Part shown: positions 43,229-53,300 of the stretch, in pieces | Layout of the letters: every line of letters begins with the position of its first letter | Position numbering within the stretch: position 1 is the first letter of the stretch | Assembly: GCA_023053575.1 (NCBI GenBank) | Contig: JAKZAP010000014.1 | Location: forward strand, 11,248,938 to 11,312,937 | DNA length: 64,000 bases | Reading direction: 5' to 3' | Source: Branchinecta lynchi | Lineage: Eukaryota; Arthropoda; Branchiopoda; Anostraca; Branchinectidae | Notes under the pieces: model-generated | What the model was told of the DNA's origin: nothing | What the model saw: the letters and a program-made list of their open reading frames with translations, nothing else | Database searches by the model: none | Translations under genes and position numbers: made by a program

Positions 43229-43435
43229 CAGAAGAGTAAGAGCGTGAAAACGCGCCAAGTTTTCTCTTTAAACTTGATTTTGTACATACTGTGCAACTTT
43301 TCCATTATAGCTTCCTGAAGGTAGCTCGCTCTGATTTTATAAATAAAATTCGGTCAAAATCAGGTACCGATTCGGTCAATTTTAACAGATCCCCCCCTCC
43401 CCCCCGAATGAAGGAAGGCTTGGGACGCCCCTGGG

Positions 43436-44133
43436 TGGGGAAGGGCGTTTCAAATTGAGGGGCGAAATAAATAGCTAACGAGACAGTCGATGTAGGGGTT
43501 AGCAAACATCCTGAATCCCATTATGAAATTTATTTTCTCGCCGAACAAGTAGTTCACCCGGAATCCGGTCAAAACCGGAAAATTTGTTCAAAATAAAAGT
43601 TTGTGATATCAAATTGATTAGAGGTTCGATGTCGGGGTAATGAGACATGTTGAATTCATTTTTGAATTTTATTTTTTTGCCGGACAAGTAGTTCGCCCGG
43701 AATCCTGCAGAAAACGGAAATCTGCGAGGAATTTCTAAAACCCATTAAGACAGTCGGTTTAGGGTGAGGAGACATGTTGAATTAGATCTGAGACTAATTT
43801 TCTCGCCCGACAAGAAGTTAACTCGGAATCCGGCCAGACCGAAAATTTCGTAAAACTAAATTTGATTAGACGTTCATTACTAATTCGATTAGACGTTCCT
43901 GTTCGAAGACAAATATTTTGGACAAATATTTTGTTCCGCCCCTTAATTTGAAACCCCTCCCCCAACCCAAACGTAGGGCTACAGAGCCCATCTTCGAACT
44001 TGTATTTTGACTCAAAGAGTCCTCATCCCAAGTCTGAATAAAATATCTCAACCCCTTCGAGAGTTATCGTTATCGAGTTATCGACAGACAGACGGACAAC
44101 TTTTGCGTCACGTCCGTTTTCGGATCCCAAAAA
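43436..44133. mobile_element. GGATCCC-family element, head-to-head rearranged copy
   Basis: 43436-43860 is in minus orientation (CAAATTGAGGGGCG, then three internal repeats). 43880-44133 is a plus-orientation 3' module ending TCGGATCCCAAAAA. The two 3' modules face outward with the array between, so this is an inverted fusion of two copies. Its left 3' end is cut off at a GGGACGCCCCTG hAT-like terminus at 43434. Confidence 0.7.
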
Positions 44134-44139
44134 GATGTA

Positions 44140-44550
44140 ATATCAACGACCGTCTTTCAACATTCAAGCGTTTTATTCGAACTCCATAGTGAACGACTGG
44201 TCCTGTGGGCATGCTACGAGAGCTGTCTGACTCTGGAGCACAGTACAGTCTGTTCGTTGGACTGTGACCCGCTGCCGAAAGACTGATGCATTTTCTGGAA
44301 TTTTCACAATCAAATAGCCAGGCGAAATACACCATTCTTGTTCAGACGCGAGATATTACAGCTCCATTTGCAAACGGTTAGAATCCCCGTCCTATTTTCA
44401 CTGGCGCAATCCGCACCTTCAATATTTCCTCGCGGAAAAGTTGAAATCTTGTTAACTTTTCCGTACGAATCTCGATCAAGGACCAGAAGCCAGGTAGGTC
44501 CTCTAACCGTCTGCCAGCAGCATAAATTAAGTTTGAAAGCCACATGTTTC
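44140..44550. other. upstream of the first visible GNB5 exon, unassigned
   Basis: No WD-repeat coding sequence is found here although GNB5 should have further exons upstream. Short open frames on both strands have no family resemblance. Confidence 0.45.
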
Positions 44551-44558
44551 TCTCCTAG

Positions 44559-44699
44559 GGCTGCGACCGCGTCGCTTATGTGTGGGACATGCGCACTGGT
44601 CAACGCGTTCAAGCTTTTGAAGGACACGAAGCGGACATCAACACGGTGAAGTTTCACCCAAGTGGTGATGCAATCGCAACCGGTTCCGACGATGCCACT
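44559..44699 (+). CDS. GNB5: GNB5 exon, blade with GSDDAT
   Basis: 141 bases, 47 codons, phase 0 at both ends, after TTTCTCTCCTAG and before GTAAGT. Encodes [15 protein letters not shown] and [16 protein letters not shown]. The exon start at the GG of GGCD is also an exon edge I would expect in vertebrates. Confidence 0.95.
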
Positions 44700-47484
44700 G
44701 TAAGTATTAACGACGGCTTGTCCCCATTTTCACCCAACCAATTTAAATAGATGACACCCAAAATCTTAGTTTCTTTCACTTCAACAATGTTAGCATGCTG
44801 TTGCAGACGATCTGCAATTATTTATTCTTGTTCGTATTGAGAAAAAGCTAGTTCAAACCGCCATGCAGGCTAGGCTAGCCTCCAATGACAGCAGGACTGT
44901 TTTCGGATATATTGGCAAGAAAACCGCGGTTTTCTAGTTAATTCAAAACCGTATATGTAAATACTACGGAAAACGACAAGGGTCCTTTTTTCTGCCGTAT
45001 GTACCACAAGGCGAATAAAAATCAGCATAATTTGCTGTATGAATGTGAGGATTGTCGGGATTAAAATGTAGAACTGTTTAGTGAGATTTGGGAAAGGGTT
45101 GAAGTAAAACAAAAAGTGGATGTTTTTTCACATCTAAAGAATTTGGTGATTACTAAAGCTGGCATTCAGGCTAGCGTGTCTTTCTTTTTGTTCCTATATA
45201 TTTGCTTTCGGGGGAGGACACGGACAGGGGGGTCGCCGAGGGATTTCCCCCGAGAGGGGGGGGACTTTACTTATTGCAAGTCTTACGTTTGGCTCATAGC
45301 AGGAAGAACTTAAATTCGTTCCTTATTTCCCTAGTGCCGTCTCTTTGATTTGAGAGCCGACCGAGAGATTGCTACGTATTCAAAGGAAAGCATCGTCTTC
45401 GGAGTCAACACAGTTGACTTCTCTGTCAGCGGTAAGCATGGAGACTTTCCAATCTTCTCTACACTTATGATACATATACACGTAGTACAGTAGAGGTATG
45501 CTTCTTAAAACGTTAGTTTAGTTTTGAGCAGTACCATTAAAAGTCAACTACCAGCCAGACAAACTAGCTAATACTCTAACGCTACTACGGTAGCATTCCA
45601 GTGAAGTTATTGCAAGTTAGAACGATAAGAGTAGGGGCGAGCGCCGTATTGTGGTTGTTACCACGCTCTCTGGAACGAAAATAATAACATCGCGGGTCGC
45701 GGACATACGTCATCACTCTTACGGGAGTTCCTGCAGAATCGATAGTTATTATCACTTATGATGCTCGCGACCATGATAAGTAAATTGTAACGATCGTAAC
45801 AGTCGCGGAACGAAAATAGAAAGGGGGAGGAGCCAATTTACTTATTCCGGCGGGCTCTGGAACGGCAATAATAACAAGAATAGTAACGATCGTAACTAAT
45901 AAGTTGCTGGAACGCTACCTAGGTCCAAAACACGCCAGTGATCCTCAGGAAGAACGAGAAAATGTCTCACTAACGACTCAAACTCAACAACTCCAGTCCT
46001 GTGTCAACCAATCACGGCGATCGTTGGGGACAGCTGTGGTGCCGCCTCCGGCTCTTCCGCTAGGTACTCGTCGATTTTGCGTCGGCAAGGAGAGTTAGTA
46101 ATCAAGCGTATTAAGGGCTGCTATCTGATGCTCAAGCGCACCCTAACAACGGGTCGCTTTACGCGTCCTGTAGAGTCACGGATAAAACAGGACAATCAAT
46201 CAAGATTTACGGAAAGACGACCGGCTTCCGAAAGTGCCAGATAGCCCCCCCCCCCCCCCTCCTGTGCCGAATCCCTCTGAAGTTCTGACTGTTACAGGAC
46301 GTCTGCTTTTCGCTGGCTACAACGACTACACAGTAAATGTGTGGGACACTCTAAAGAGCGTGCGACTCACCATACTCTACGGCCACGAGAATAGAGTCTC
46401 GTGTTTGAAGGTCTCACCAGATGGCACCTCAATAGGCACGAGCTCCTGGGATTACACTATAAGAGTAAGCATTCAATTTTGTCTTCAAACGGAAAAGAAG
46501 GTCGGCGAAGGCTATTATGTCACCTAGTTAAAACTGGATAAAGTTTACCAAGAAGATATTTTGTGTGATAAAATGATACAGCAAATTTTGCTTTGAAAAG
46601 TAAACTATTTGTATTTTTTTCTTTGCTTTCCCCCCAATAAACCATGGGCTTTGTATCACCAGCTGAAATTTTCAACCTACTCAAAACTGCGGTAAAAATC
46701 GCACTCAGTGTCAACAAGGCGGGGAGTTTACTTACAAATGCAGACGAGATTTTGTGTTCAACCATCCTAGTATTGCAATATGTTCTATCAGTAAGAGCAA
46801 AGCATAGTCGTTCAAGCTATGAACAACTTGATATGGGCCGTTAATAGCATCACAAAGAATCAACGAAGAAACCAACGAAAATGGGGTTTGCAAAGGCCAA
46901 CGAATATACTGAATGAAAAAGCGAATATTTCGGGAGGACAAGCCGCCTCCCTTCTTTAGCTCAGACAGACAAATTCGAGGAAAAAGGCCAAAACAAGGAT
47001 GAAGATCAACAGCCAAGAAAACTAAAACAAAGCAGAAAACCAACAAGAAACCGAAAATTAAAACAAAACTGGAAGAATTGAAAGACTAAAAATAAAGACA
47101 GCGAGCCACTCACCAATACCTGCGAATAACAATTACGACCGTTCTCGCTTGGTACGAGCGAGTGACGGGGTTAATACGAAGTAAAGTATGTTCTAGCTGA
47201 CTATGCCTGCTTTTGTATTACACCCTTCGCAAGCTGCCCAAGGAGAGATGCTGCCACCCAGGCCCGTTTCCATGAATTTATTTCTGGGGGGTGATTTTTT
47301 TTTGGGGGGGGGGTAGCTTGCTGGTCCGACAGAAAAGTACAAAAACACAAAGATCAGAGCGAAAAGCCTATACAAATCGTTCTTTTTGTGTGTTTCGGGG
47401 GGGGGGGGGGGGGGGGCAACCCCCTAACCCCCTCCCTGGATACGGCCTTGCTGACACCGTTTCTTGTTTCAGATATGGACGTAA
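44559..47484 (+). CDS. GNB5: G protein subunit beta-5, last four exons (partial gene)
   Basis: G-beta-5 is a seven-bladed WD40 propeller that pairs with R7-type RGS proteins through their GGL domain and speeds G-protein signal shut-off in neurons. Four exons are visible: 44559-44699, 45335-45431, 46298-46464 and 47473-47484. Junction phases are 0, 1 and 0, and the reading is continuous for 138 aa plus stop, about the last 40% of the protein. Motifs [32 protein letters not shown] and [16 protein letters not shown] match GNB5 better than GNB1-4, which read LLLAGYDDFNCNVWD. The N-terminal ~210 residues are not found in the 11 kb upstream, which contain only repeats and the scaffold gap. Confidence 0.95.
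45335..45431 (+). CDS. GNB5: GNB5 exon, LFDLRADRE
   Basis: 97 bases after TTATTTCCCTAG; donor GTAAGC after the first base of a glycine codon. Encodes [19 protein letters not shown] and [12 protein letters not shown]. Confidence 0.95.
45593..45915. mobile_element. TA-flanked MITE in GNB5 intron
   Basis: Termini GCATTCCAG...AAGTTATTGC and TAATAAGTTGCTGGAACGC are imperfect inverted repeats, with TA outside both ends (45591-45592, 45916-45917). The interior has several GTAACGATCGTAAC palindromes. Confidence 0.6.
46298..46464 (+). CDS. GNB5: GNB5 exon, last two blades
   Basis: 167 bases after CTGACTGTTACAG; donor GTAAGC. Encodes [34 protein letters not shown] and SSWDYTIR. The usual GSWD is SSWD here. 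A stretch of 16 C lies 40 bp upstream. Confidence 0.96.
47259..47450. mobile_element. hAT-like MITE abutting the last GNB5 splice acceptor
   Basis: Ends CAGGCCCGTTTCCATG and CCCTGGATACGGCCTTG, flanked by CTGCCACC (47251-47258) and CTGACACC (47451-47458), 7/8 identical. It holds long G tracts. The right target duplication lies only 14 bp before the last exon and forms part of its pyrimidine-tract surroundings. Confidence 0.75.
47473..47484 (+). CDS. GNB5: GNB5 terminal micro-exon (IWT stop)
   Basis: After the acceptor TTTCTTGTTTCAG the sequence ATATGGACGTAA gives I-W-T-stop. It completes the WD signature DYTIR-IWT, corresponding to the RVWA end of human GNB5. Phase 0 matches the preceding exon. 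Only 12 coding bases, so automatic predictors would miss it. Confidence 0.88.
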   Translation: MWT

Positions 47485-47650
47485 AGCCAACTCCTACGAT
47501 GAAGCTTTTATTCTTGCACAACTATATTTTTTCCCGTTCTTAAATCATTGTTGAGTGTTAAGGTAGCATCAAATTTATTGTACGACCGGAAGCATAGAAA
47601 TTACATTCCTTTACGTAATGACACAGTGAGGTTTTTTCCTGAGTGGCGTA

Positions 47651-47798
47651 CACTGTAAAAAGTTTCTCCGAATAAGGATTAAAGTTAACTGCAGTATTTT
47701 CTACTGGGATAAGATTAATCCGAATTAGAGATGATCTTATCTTAGTAGAGACAAGATTAATCCCAGTAGCAAACACTGCAAGATCTTTTTTTACAGTG
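47651..47798. mobile_element. Tc1/mariner-type MITE, 148 bp
   Basis: Ends CACTGTAAAAAGTTTCTCCG and GATCTTTTTTTACAGTG, flanked by TA on each side (47649-47650, 47799-47800). A second, broken copy of its left end (CGCTGTAAAAAGTTTCTCCG) starts at 47811. Confidence 0.8.
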
Positions 47799-47844
47799 TA
47801 CTGGAGCTACGCTGTAAAAAGTTTCTCCGAGTAAGGATTAAAGT

Positions 47845-47917
47845 TCGTCCGCGGAGTGACTCCATCTGTTCTCGCCGTACCCCTTGATTCCCCAGGGAAC
47901 GACGAGAATACGCCTTA
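47845..47917. mobile_element. fragment of the ~415-bp MITE family
   Basis: TCCGCGGAGTGACTCC and CTCGCCGTACCCCTTGATTC, ending GAACGACGAGAATACGCCT, match the outer end of the elements at 19272 and 37493. It interrupts the broken mariner-type copy. Confidence 0.65.
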
Positions 47918-48059
47918 TGGGGAAACCTACATGCGATTCGTCGAAATTCCGGAGCGAAGGAGGAAATTCGCATCCGACTGGGAAAATCAGACTGTATGTG
48001 TGCATACCTTTAATGACGACCTAACAGAACCCTAAATTAAATCATGCTTTCATCTTCCC

Positions 48060-48199
48060 GTCTAACCATATCCAGACTGCCCATAAAAGGATCACCTATA
48101 TGTGTTTAATGTGTGTTTTTCCCTATGTGTATGGCTATGGCTGAAGTAAATTCCTTTTCTAGCTTTTAGCTATTCGGATTAAACTTGATTGATTGATAA
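48060..48199 (+). mobile_element. possible LINE 3' end
   Basis: Ends in TTGATTGATTGAT, the same short-repeat tail as the LINE at 24106, preceded by T-rich untranslated-type sequence. No coding motif left. Confidence 0.35.
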
Positions 48200-48214
48200 A
48201 CAAATAAAATAAAT

Positions 48215-48621
48215 ATGTTTCAGGCCTAAAATAAAGTTTCAGCTTAAAGCACATCACACAACCTAAAAGTTCATGTTTCAGGCCTAAAATAAAGTTTCAG
48301 TTTAAAGCACATCACACAACCTAAAAGCTCATGTTTCAGGCCCAAAATAAAGTTTCAGCTTAAAGCACATCACACAACCTAAAAGCTCATGTTTCAGGCC
48401 TAAAATAAAGTTTCAGCTTAAAGCACATCACACAACCTAAAAGCTCATGTTTCAGGCCTAAAATAAAGTTTCAGCTTAAAGCACATCACACAACCTAAAA
48501 GCTCATGTTTCAGGCCTAAAGTAAAGTTTCAGCTTAAAGCACATCACACAACCTAAAAGCTCATGTTTCAGGCCTAAAATAAAGTTTCAGCTTAAAGCAC
48601 ATCACACAACCTAAAAGTTCT
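48215..48621 (+). repeat. 58-bp minisatellite, seven copies
   Basis: ATGTTTCAGGCCTAAAATAA recurs at 48215, 48273, 48331, 48389, 48447, 48505 and 48563, exactly 58 bp apart. Units differ at only one or two positions (AAAGTTC/AAAGCTC, CCTAAAG/CCTAAAA), so the array was homogenised or amplified recently. Confidence 0.95.
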
Positions 48622-49130
48622 CTTCTTTTCTATCAGAATGAGGAAGTAAAATGTGTTCACGAGGTAAAATTTCGGAACGTTTCGACTAACGCGTTCCGCC
48701 CTTATTGACTACCTAAAAGGATCACTAAATCATGCTTTAATCTTCGCGTCTAAACACGGTCAGACATAAAATTGTCCTTTCAGACTTAATAAATATAGCC
48801 CACCATAGCTTAGACCACGCCTATAAACTGAACCATCTCCCTCTTTTAGTCCAATACGAGGAAGTAAAACGTGTTTAAGAGGACACATTTTCGAGCAGTT
48901 CGGACTGGCAAGTTCATTACGTAATGATAACCTAGATGATCGTATGAAACCTACAACCGCTACCTAATCTTGCGGCTTTGAACTTTGTCCTGACTGAGGT
49001 TTCTTATGGCGATAATCTCAAAGCAGCATCAATGCAGGGTTAAAGTTTAACTGAAAATCCAAGTTATTTTTGCATCATTTAGATGAATGCACTGAATTAT
49101 TTGGACTGTGTTCACTTTATACTCTTGTAG

Positions 49131-49232
49131 GGACGTTCGACGAATCTCTATGGCCGTCCCCAGAACGCAAAGTTCTACTATGACGCGGAAAATTTGAATC
49201 TCAACACAAACTTGACTTTTCAATGGCCAGTG
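49131..49232 (+). CDS. orphan candidate exon, unrecognised
   Basis: A 34-codon open stretch with an acceptor (ATACTCTTGTAG) and donor (GTG then GTAAGG), phase 0 on both sides. It encodes GRSTNLYGRPQNAKFYYDAE and LNTNLTFQWPV. It is not part of GNB5, which ends upstream, nor of PREP, which is on the other strand. No partner exon found. Confidence 0.3.
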
Positions 49233-49664
49233 GTAAGGTTGGTGATCAATGTGGCTGAAAGACATATTTGGACAAGTGCCAAGCATTTCATCATCACTTT
49301 CGTCTGTCTGTCTCCGAATCGATTTCATTTTCCTCGTTTTCATCAAGCACACAACACAAGTACGACCTCTATGTGCTTGGTTTTCCAACCTACAGTAGAA
49401 GCACATAGAGGTACCAGTGGTAACACGAATTCGACAGGGAAATTCCACTATATGAAATTTAATTATTTGTGAATAGCGAAGCAACGAAGTAACGCATTTT
49501 CATCGGACCTTCAAGCCTGTTTAAGTGAATAAGTGATGTGTAACTAGATTGTCCTATCTCAGCCCTTTTCGGTTAAATTTTAACGCCTTAGCATGCCAGC
49601 ATTTCAGACGGTGACTTTGTGAACTTGATAGGGGCAAACACGCTATTTGTAGGATGTTATATTA

Positions 49665-49908
49665 GTTGCGTTTTTGATCCGAATTCTCCGTTCCGAATTC
49701 TCGCTTCTGAATTCTCGATTTTCGTAAAAATTGCCGTTTTTGCTCCTCTGACTTCTCCATTCTTGCTTTTGACAAAAACAATAATTTTGCAGCTCGTCCG
49801 CAACCCGGTGTTCGTGTTTATGCATATTGAGCACCCGCATTGATTGTTGACGCGAAATAGGAGAATTAGGAGGAGAATCGCGAGGAGAATTCGGATCAAA
49901 AACGCAAC
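49665..49908. mobile_element. TA-flanked MITE
   Basis: Ends GTTGCGTTTTTGATCCGAAT and its exact reverse complement, with TA outside both (49663-49664, 49909-49910). The interior repeats CGAATTCTC. Open frames in this stretch are MITE shadows. Confidence 0.8.
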
Positions 49909-50309
49909 TATCATGTTTCTGAACATACAAAATGCTAAGAGGGAGATATTCAGGTGATGCTGCCCGTACGGCTAGTCTTTCGCTTTCAGAGGTCCAGTTA
50001 ATACGCGCCAAAAACGCCAATTGTAAGGTGTTACATGTTATATTTTATTTCTAAACAATGAAATATAAAATGCCAAGAGGGAGGTATTCAGGTGGTTAGC
50101 TTTCTTTAAGGCTAGCGTTACGATTTCAGCCAAATCTTACAGATCCAGGCTTTTTCAAAGCATGTTCTTAAACAAAAAGACGTAAAGGCAAATACCTTAG
50201 CTTCAACAGTTCAAAACCAATCACCTTCTTATTCAACCTCCAACAGCTGACTGGTAACTATGGACACTATACTTCACAACAAAATAGAGCCGCCTAGGAT
50301 CGCCCGGCG

Positions 50310-50375
50310 TCAAGGAATATATTCGAGGTTTAGGGATTTGGCCATGAAGGTCATGATATCCGTATATTCATCAAT
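50310..50375 (-). CDS. PREP: PREP terminal exon
   Basis: 66 bases after GTCTCATTTCAG. Encodes [20 protein letters not shown] then P and TGA. A short exon that needs the upstream phase to be recognised. Confidence 0.93.
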   Translation of the reverse strand: MDEYTDIMTFMAKSLNLEYIP

Positions 50376-53300
50376 CTGAAATGAGACAAAAAACTGTAAG
50401 TACAGGAGCTCACAAAGAAAACTGCCGGGTTATTCAGAAAGGTGGGGTTCCTAGCTTGAGAGCGGTAATGTTACTCATTCTAAGAAAACATGTGGTGGCA
50501 AACGCACATATCCTAGATAGGTCGCTTATAGGTCTGGGTTGGATTCGGTCACTGGGGGGGGGGGGGGGGGGGGTAGAGGTGAGGCTTTGGGGGGTAGAAG
50601 ATTATATTGACTTTATAACCGTGGGAGGCAGCTTGAAAAGGCCATGATTTTTCTGAAAGTAACTACCGAGTTAACAAAAGTAAAGTGGCGCTTAGGCTAA
50701 GGAACAGTACACTTTTGGTATTAAAGTGTAGTCCATTTTTTTTTACATTTTTTATCCTGCTGAAACTCTTTTGCTAACTATAGGATAGAATTCTTTGGTG
50801 CCTTAAGTCTTGTCAGGATTAGAAAGTAGCCACGACAACAGGCGAGTTTGTATGACGCGCACTTGACAACAACAATCTTGGGTTTGGGGCGCTATCTTCA
50901 TATTTAACTTGAAATAACAACCATGAACCTATAATAAAATACCATACTCTCGCTAAGAAACCACTAGCTGATCCCACATCCGAACTAAGGAATCCTTTAT
51001 CTCATTTCACACCCGATCCTCATTTCACGAAGTGCCCTAACCTCCAACGGGCTTGTTTGGAATAACAAAATAATGCAGTTTGGATCGAGATGATTACAAC
51101 TGGAACTGCAGTTAAACTTTTGTGACCAAGTCAAGATTATACAAGACCGTGACCTACACTGTCAGAAGTTTCATAACAGATATCACAAGGATGCGCAGGA
51201 AGAGCCGAGAGACGCCAACAAAAATAATTTGCTGACTTTTTGTTTGTTGTCATGGTGTTGGAAAACTCAGCAGATGCTTTCGCCTCTTCTTGGCAATGCT
51301 TGTAACGCCTAACATTAAACGCATAACATTTTCAAAATCACAACAGATTATATCCTAAGTCTTGTTTGTTAAAACTGCGCATCCTTGTCTTTTCTATTTG
51401 AAACTTTTGAAAGTACAGGACCAGCGAGGAGAGCATTTTTGTAATAAGAAGTGACGTGTTTACCTATATTGTACCTGTATCTAGCCAGAGTATAAGTAAG
51501 TGTTAAATTGACAGTTAGAATCCAAACGAAGACTACGAAGCCCATACATCTTTGACGAGTCACCGCTCGCTGCTACCAACAATAACGGCTCCGGATAAAA
51601 CAAAACCTTCGTTTGTGAGGACTAGATCAGGATTAAAGAGTCCAGGTCTCAGCCTCGATGTGTCGTTGTTTCTGTTCTTAAGCAGTTCTTCGGGTAATTC
51701 AGGTAATACCAGATCGTGATCCAAGAAATACTCAGCTGACTTTGAAAATATGCACAAAATACGCCAAAATTTCTTTTTAAACCAGAATTGCAAGAAATCT
51801 CCAAAAACTTACAAGGATTGTTAATAGAACCCAAATAATTTTAATAAGCCAGAAAAACAAAAGAAAATCCGCCAGTCGGTCGTAAAATCCGCCAGTTTGG
51901 CCAATATGACAACACTCATCATCACATATTGACAAAAATGATGAAACAGGCTACCCGCGACAAGTTTGCTATACATATGTTTTCTATAGATATAGCTGGT
52001 GCTTTTGACAATATAACGCACTCTCAGGCCCTATTTTCTCTCATTTCTTCTGGCGTGAATCTTGTCTGTTGTCTATCTGTTAAAATTTTGGTATGGTCAT
52101 TCTTCAGTAAGGTTCAAATGGCAAGGTAGTTTGTCAGAGATTATTCCAGTCCGAACTGGTGTTCGTCAAGGGGGAGTCTTATCTCCCTACATATTCAAAT
52201 CGGCCATATCTTCTTGTCTTGATTCTTTGCATCCTGCTTACTTTTATAAAGACCACGCCTTCAGCTACATAGCTTACGCGGACGACTTGCTCTTAGTAAG
52301 CCGTACCCGATCCACACTCACCAAAAATGTCTGTATGCTGTCGTCAGAACTTCTCAAAATCGGTCTTGAAGTTAACCTCTCAAAATGTGAGTACCTGCAT
52401 TTCAACCCTTTGTCAAATCGTTTGAATGCTAAAGCTTCTATCTCTCTTGGATCGTTCGTCGTCAGATCAACAGAATCTCTACGATGGCTTGGCAAAACAT
52501 TCAAATCCTCGTTGTCAAAATTTTTCTCTTCGGTTCTTCAAGAAGTTTCTAGATCAATCTGTACCGCCTATGGGCGCATCGTCCCCAACCGGGGGCGCTT
52601 TAATCGCAAAGCTTTGGGAAAATTGTACAGCACCTTCTGCGCTACTTCTATCCTATTTCGTTCTGGTGTCACTCATGTTCTGCGAAAGAAGGAGATAAAA
52701 AAGATGAGATCATGTTATTTTAAATATGGAAAGAACCTGCTCCACTTGTCGAAATTATGCCATAACCATACTTTGACGGAGCAGTTCAAAATTCAAGATG
52801 CAAGTGTTACCCTTTCGGATGTTTCTTCGTCGCTATAAAAAATCATTGACAACAGAACCCAACCAGCGCACGACCTTCTACACTACTTCCTGGCCGACGA
52901 TTGAAATTAAGTGTCTTTTTGTGTATGTTTATGTGTTTTATTTACCTTCTTCATTTACTCCGCTTTCTGAAAACGGCGGGTTATAAATAAATTACTTACT
53001 TACTTACTTACTGATCATAGGTGCCAACTAAGCTTGACGGGAACTAAATTACTTACAATTTTCGAGGTAGGCATTCCAGCACTATGTCCAGCCTTAACAT
53101 CGATCCTGATAAGCAGCGGGTTCTTTTGCTTCTCGGATGACCCAACGGCATGTTGTAGCTCCGCGACGTATTTGAAAGAGTGAAGGGGGACGACTCGATC
53201 ATCGTGGTCTGCGGTCTGAACAAGGGTAGCCGGATACTAAAAGAAGAAACATAAAAGTGAAGCTGTCCTTTACGGGCTAGGATGCGTGCGGTACGTTGCA

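Noticed and set aside
44310..44657. ORFs on both strands before and over the first GNB5 exon
   Set aside because: The minus-strand frame is the shadow of the GNB5 exon. The plus frame upstream (44338-44520) ends near a GTAGGT but has no WD-repeat sequence and the wrong phase.
46093..46262. Possible MITE with GGGCTGCTATCTG / CAGATAGCCCC ends before the third GNB5 exon
   Set aside because: Only about 10 bp of inverted similarity and no target duplication; too weak to call.
48215..48621. CRISPR array
   Set aside because: Period 58 with no unique spacers: the whole unit repeats, and the genome is eukaryotic. It is a minisatellite.
49643..50020. 125-codon minus-strand ORF near 49.8 kb
   Set aside because: It lies over a TA-flanked MITE whose inverted ends create open frames on both strands.
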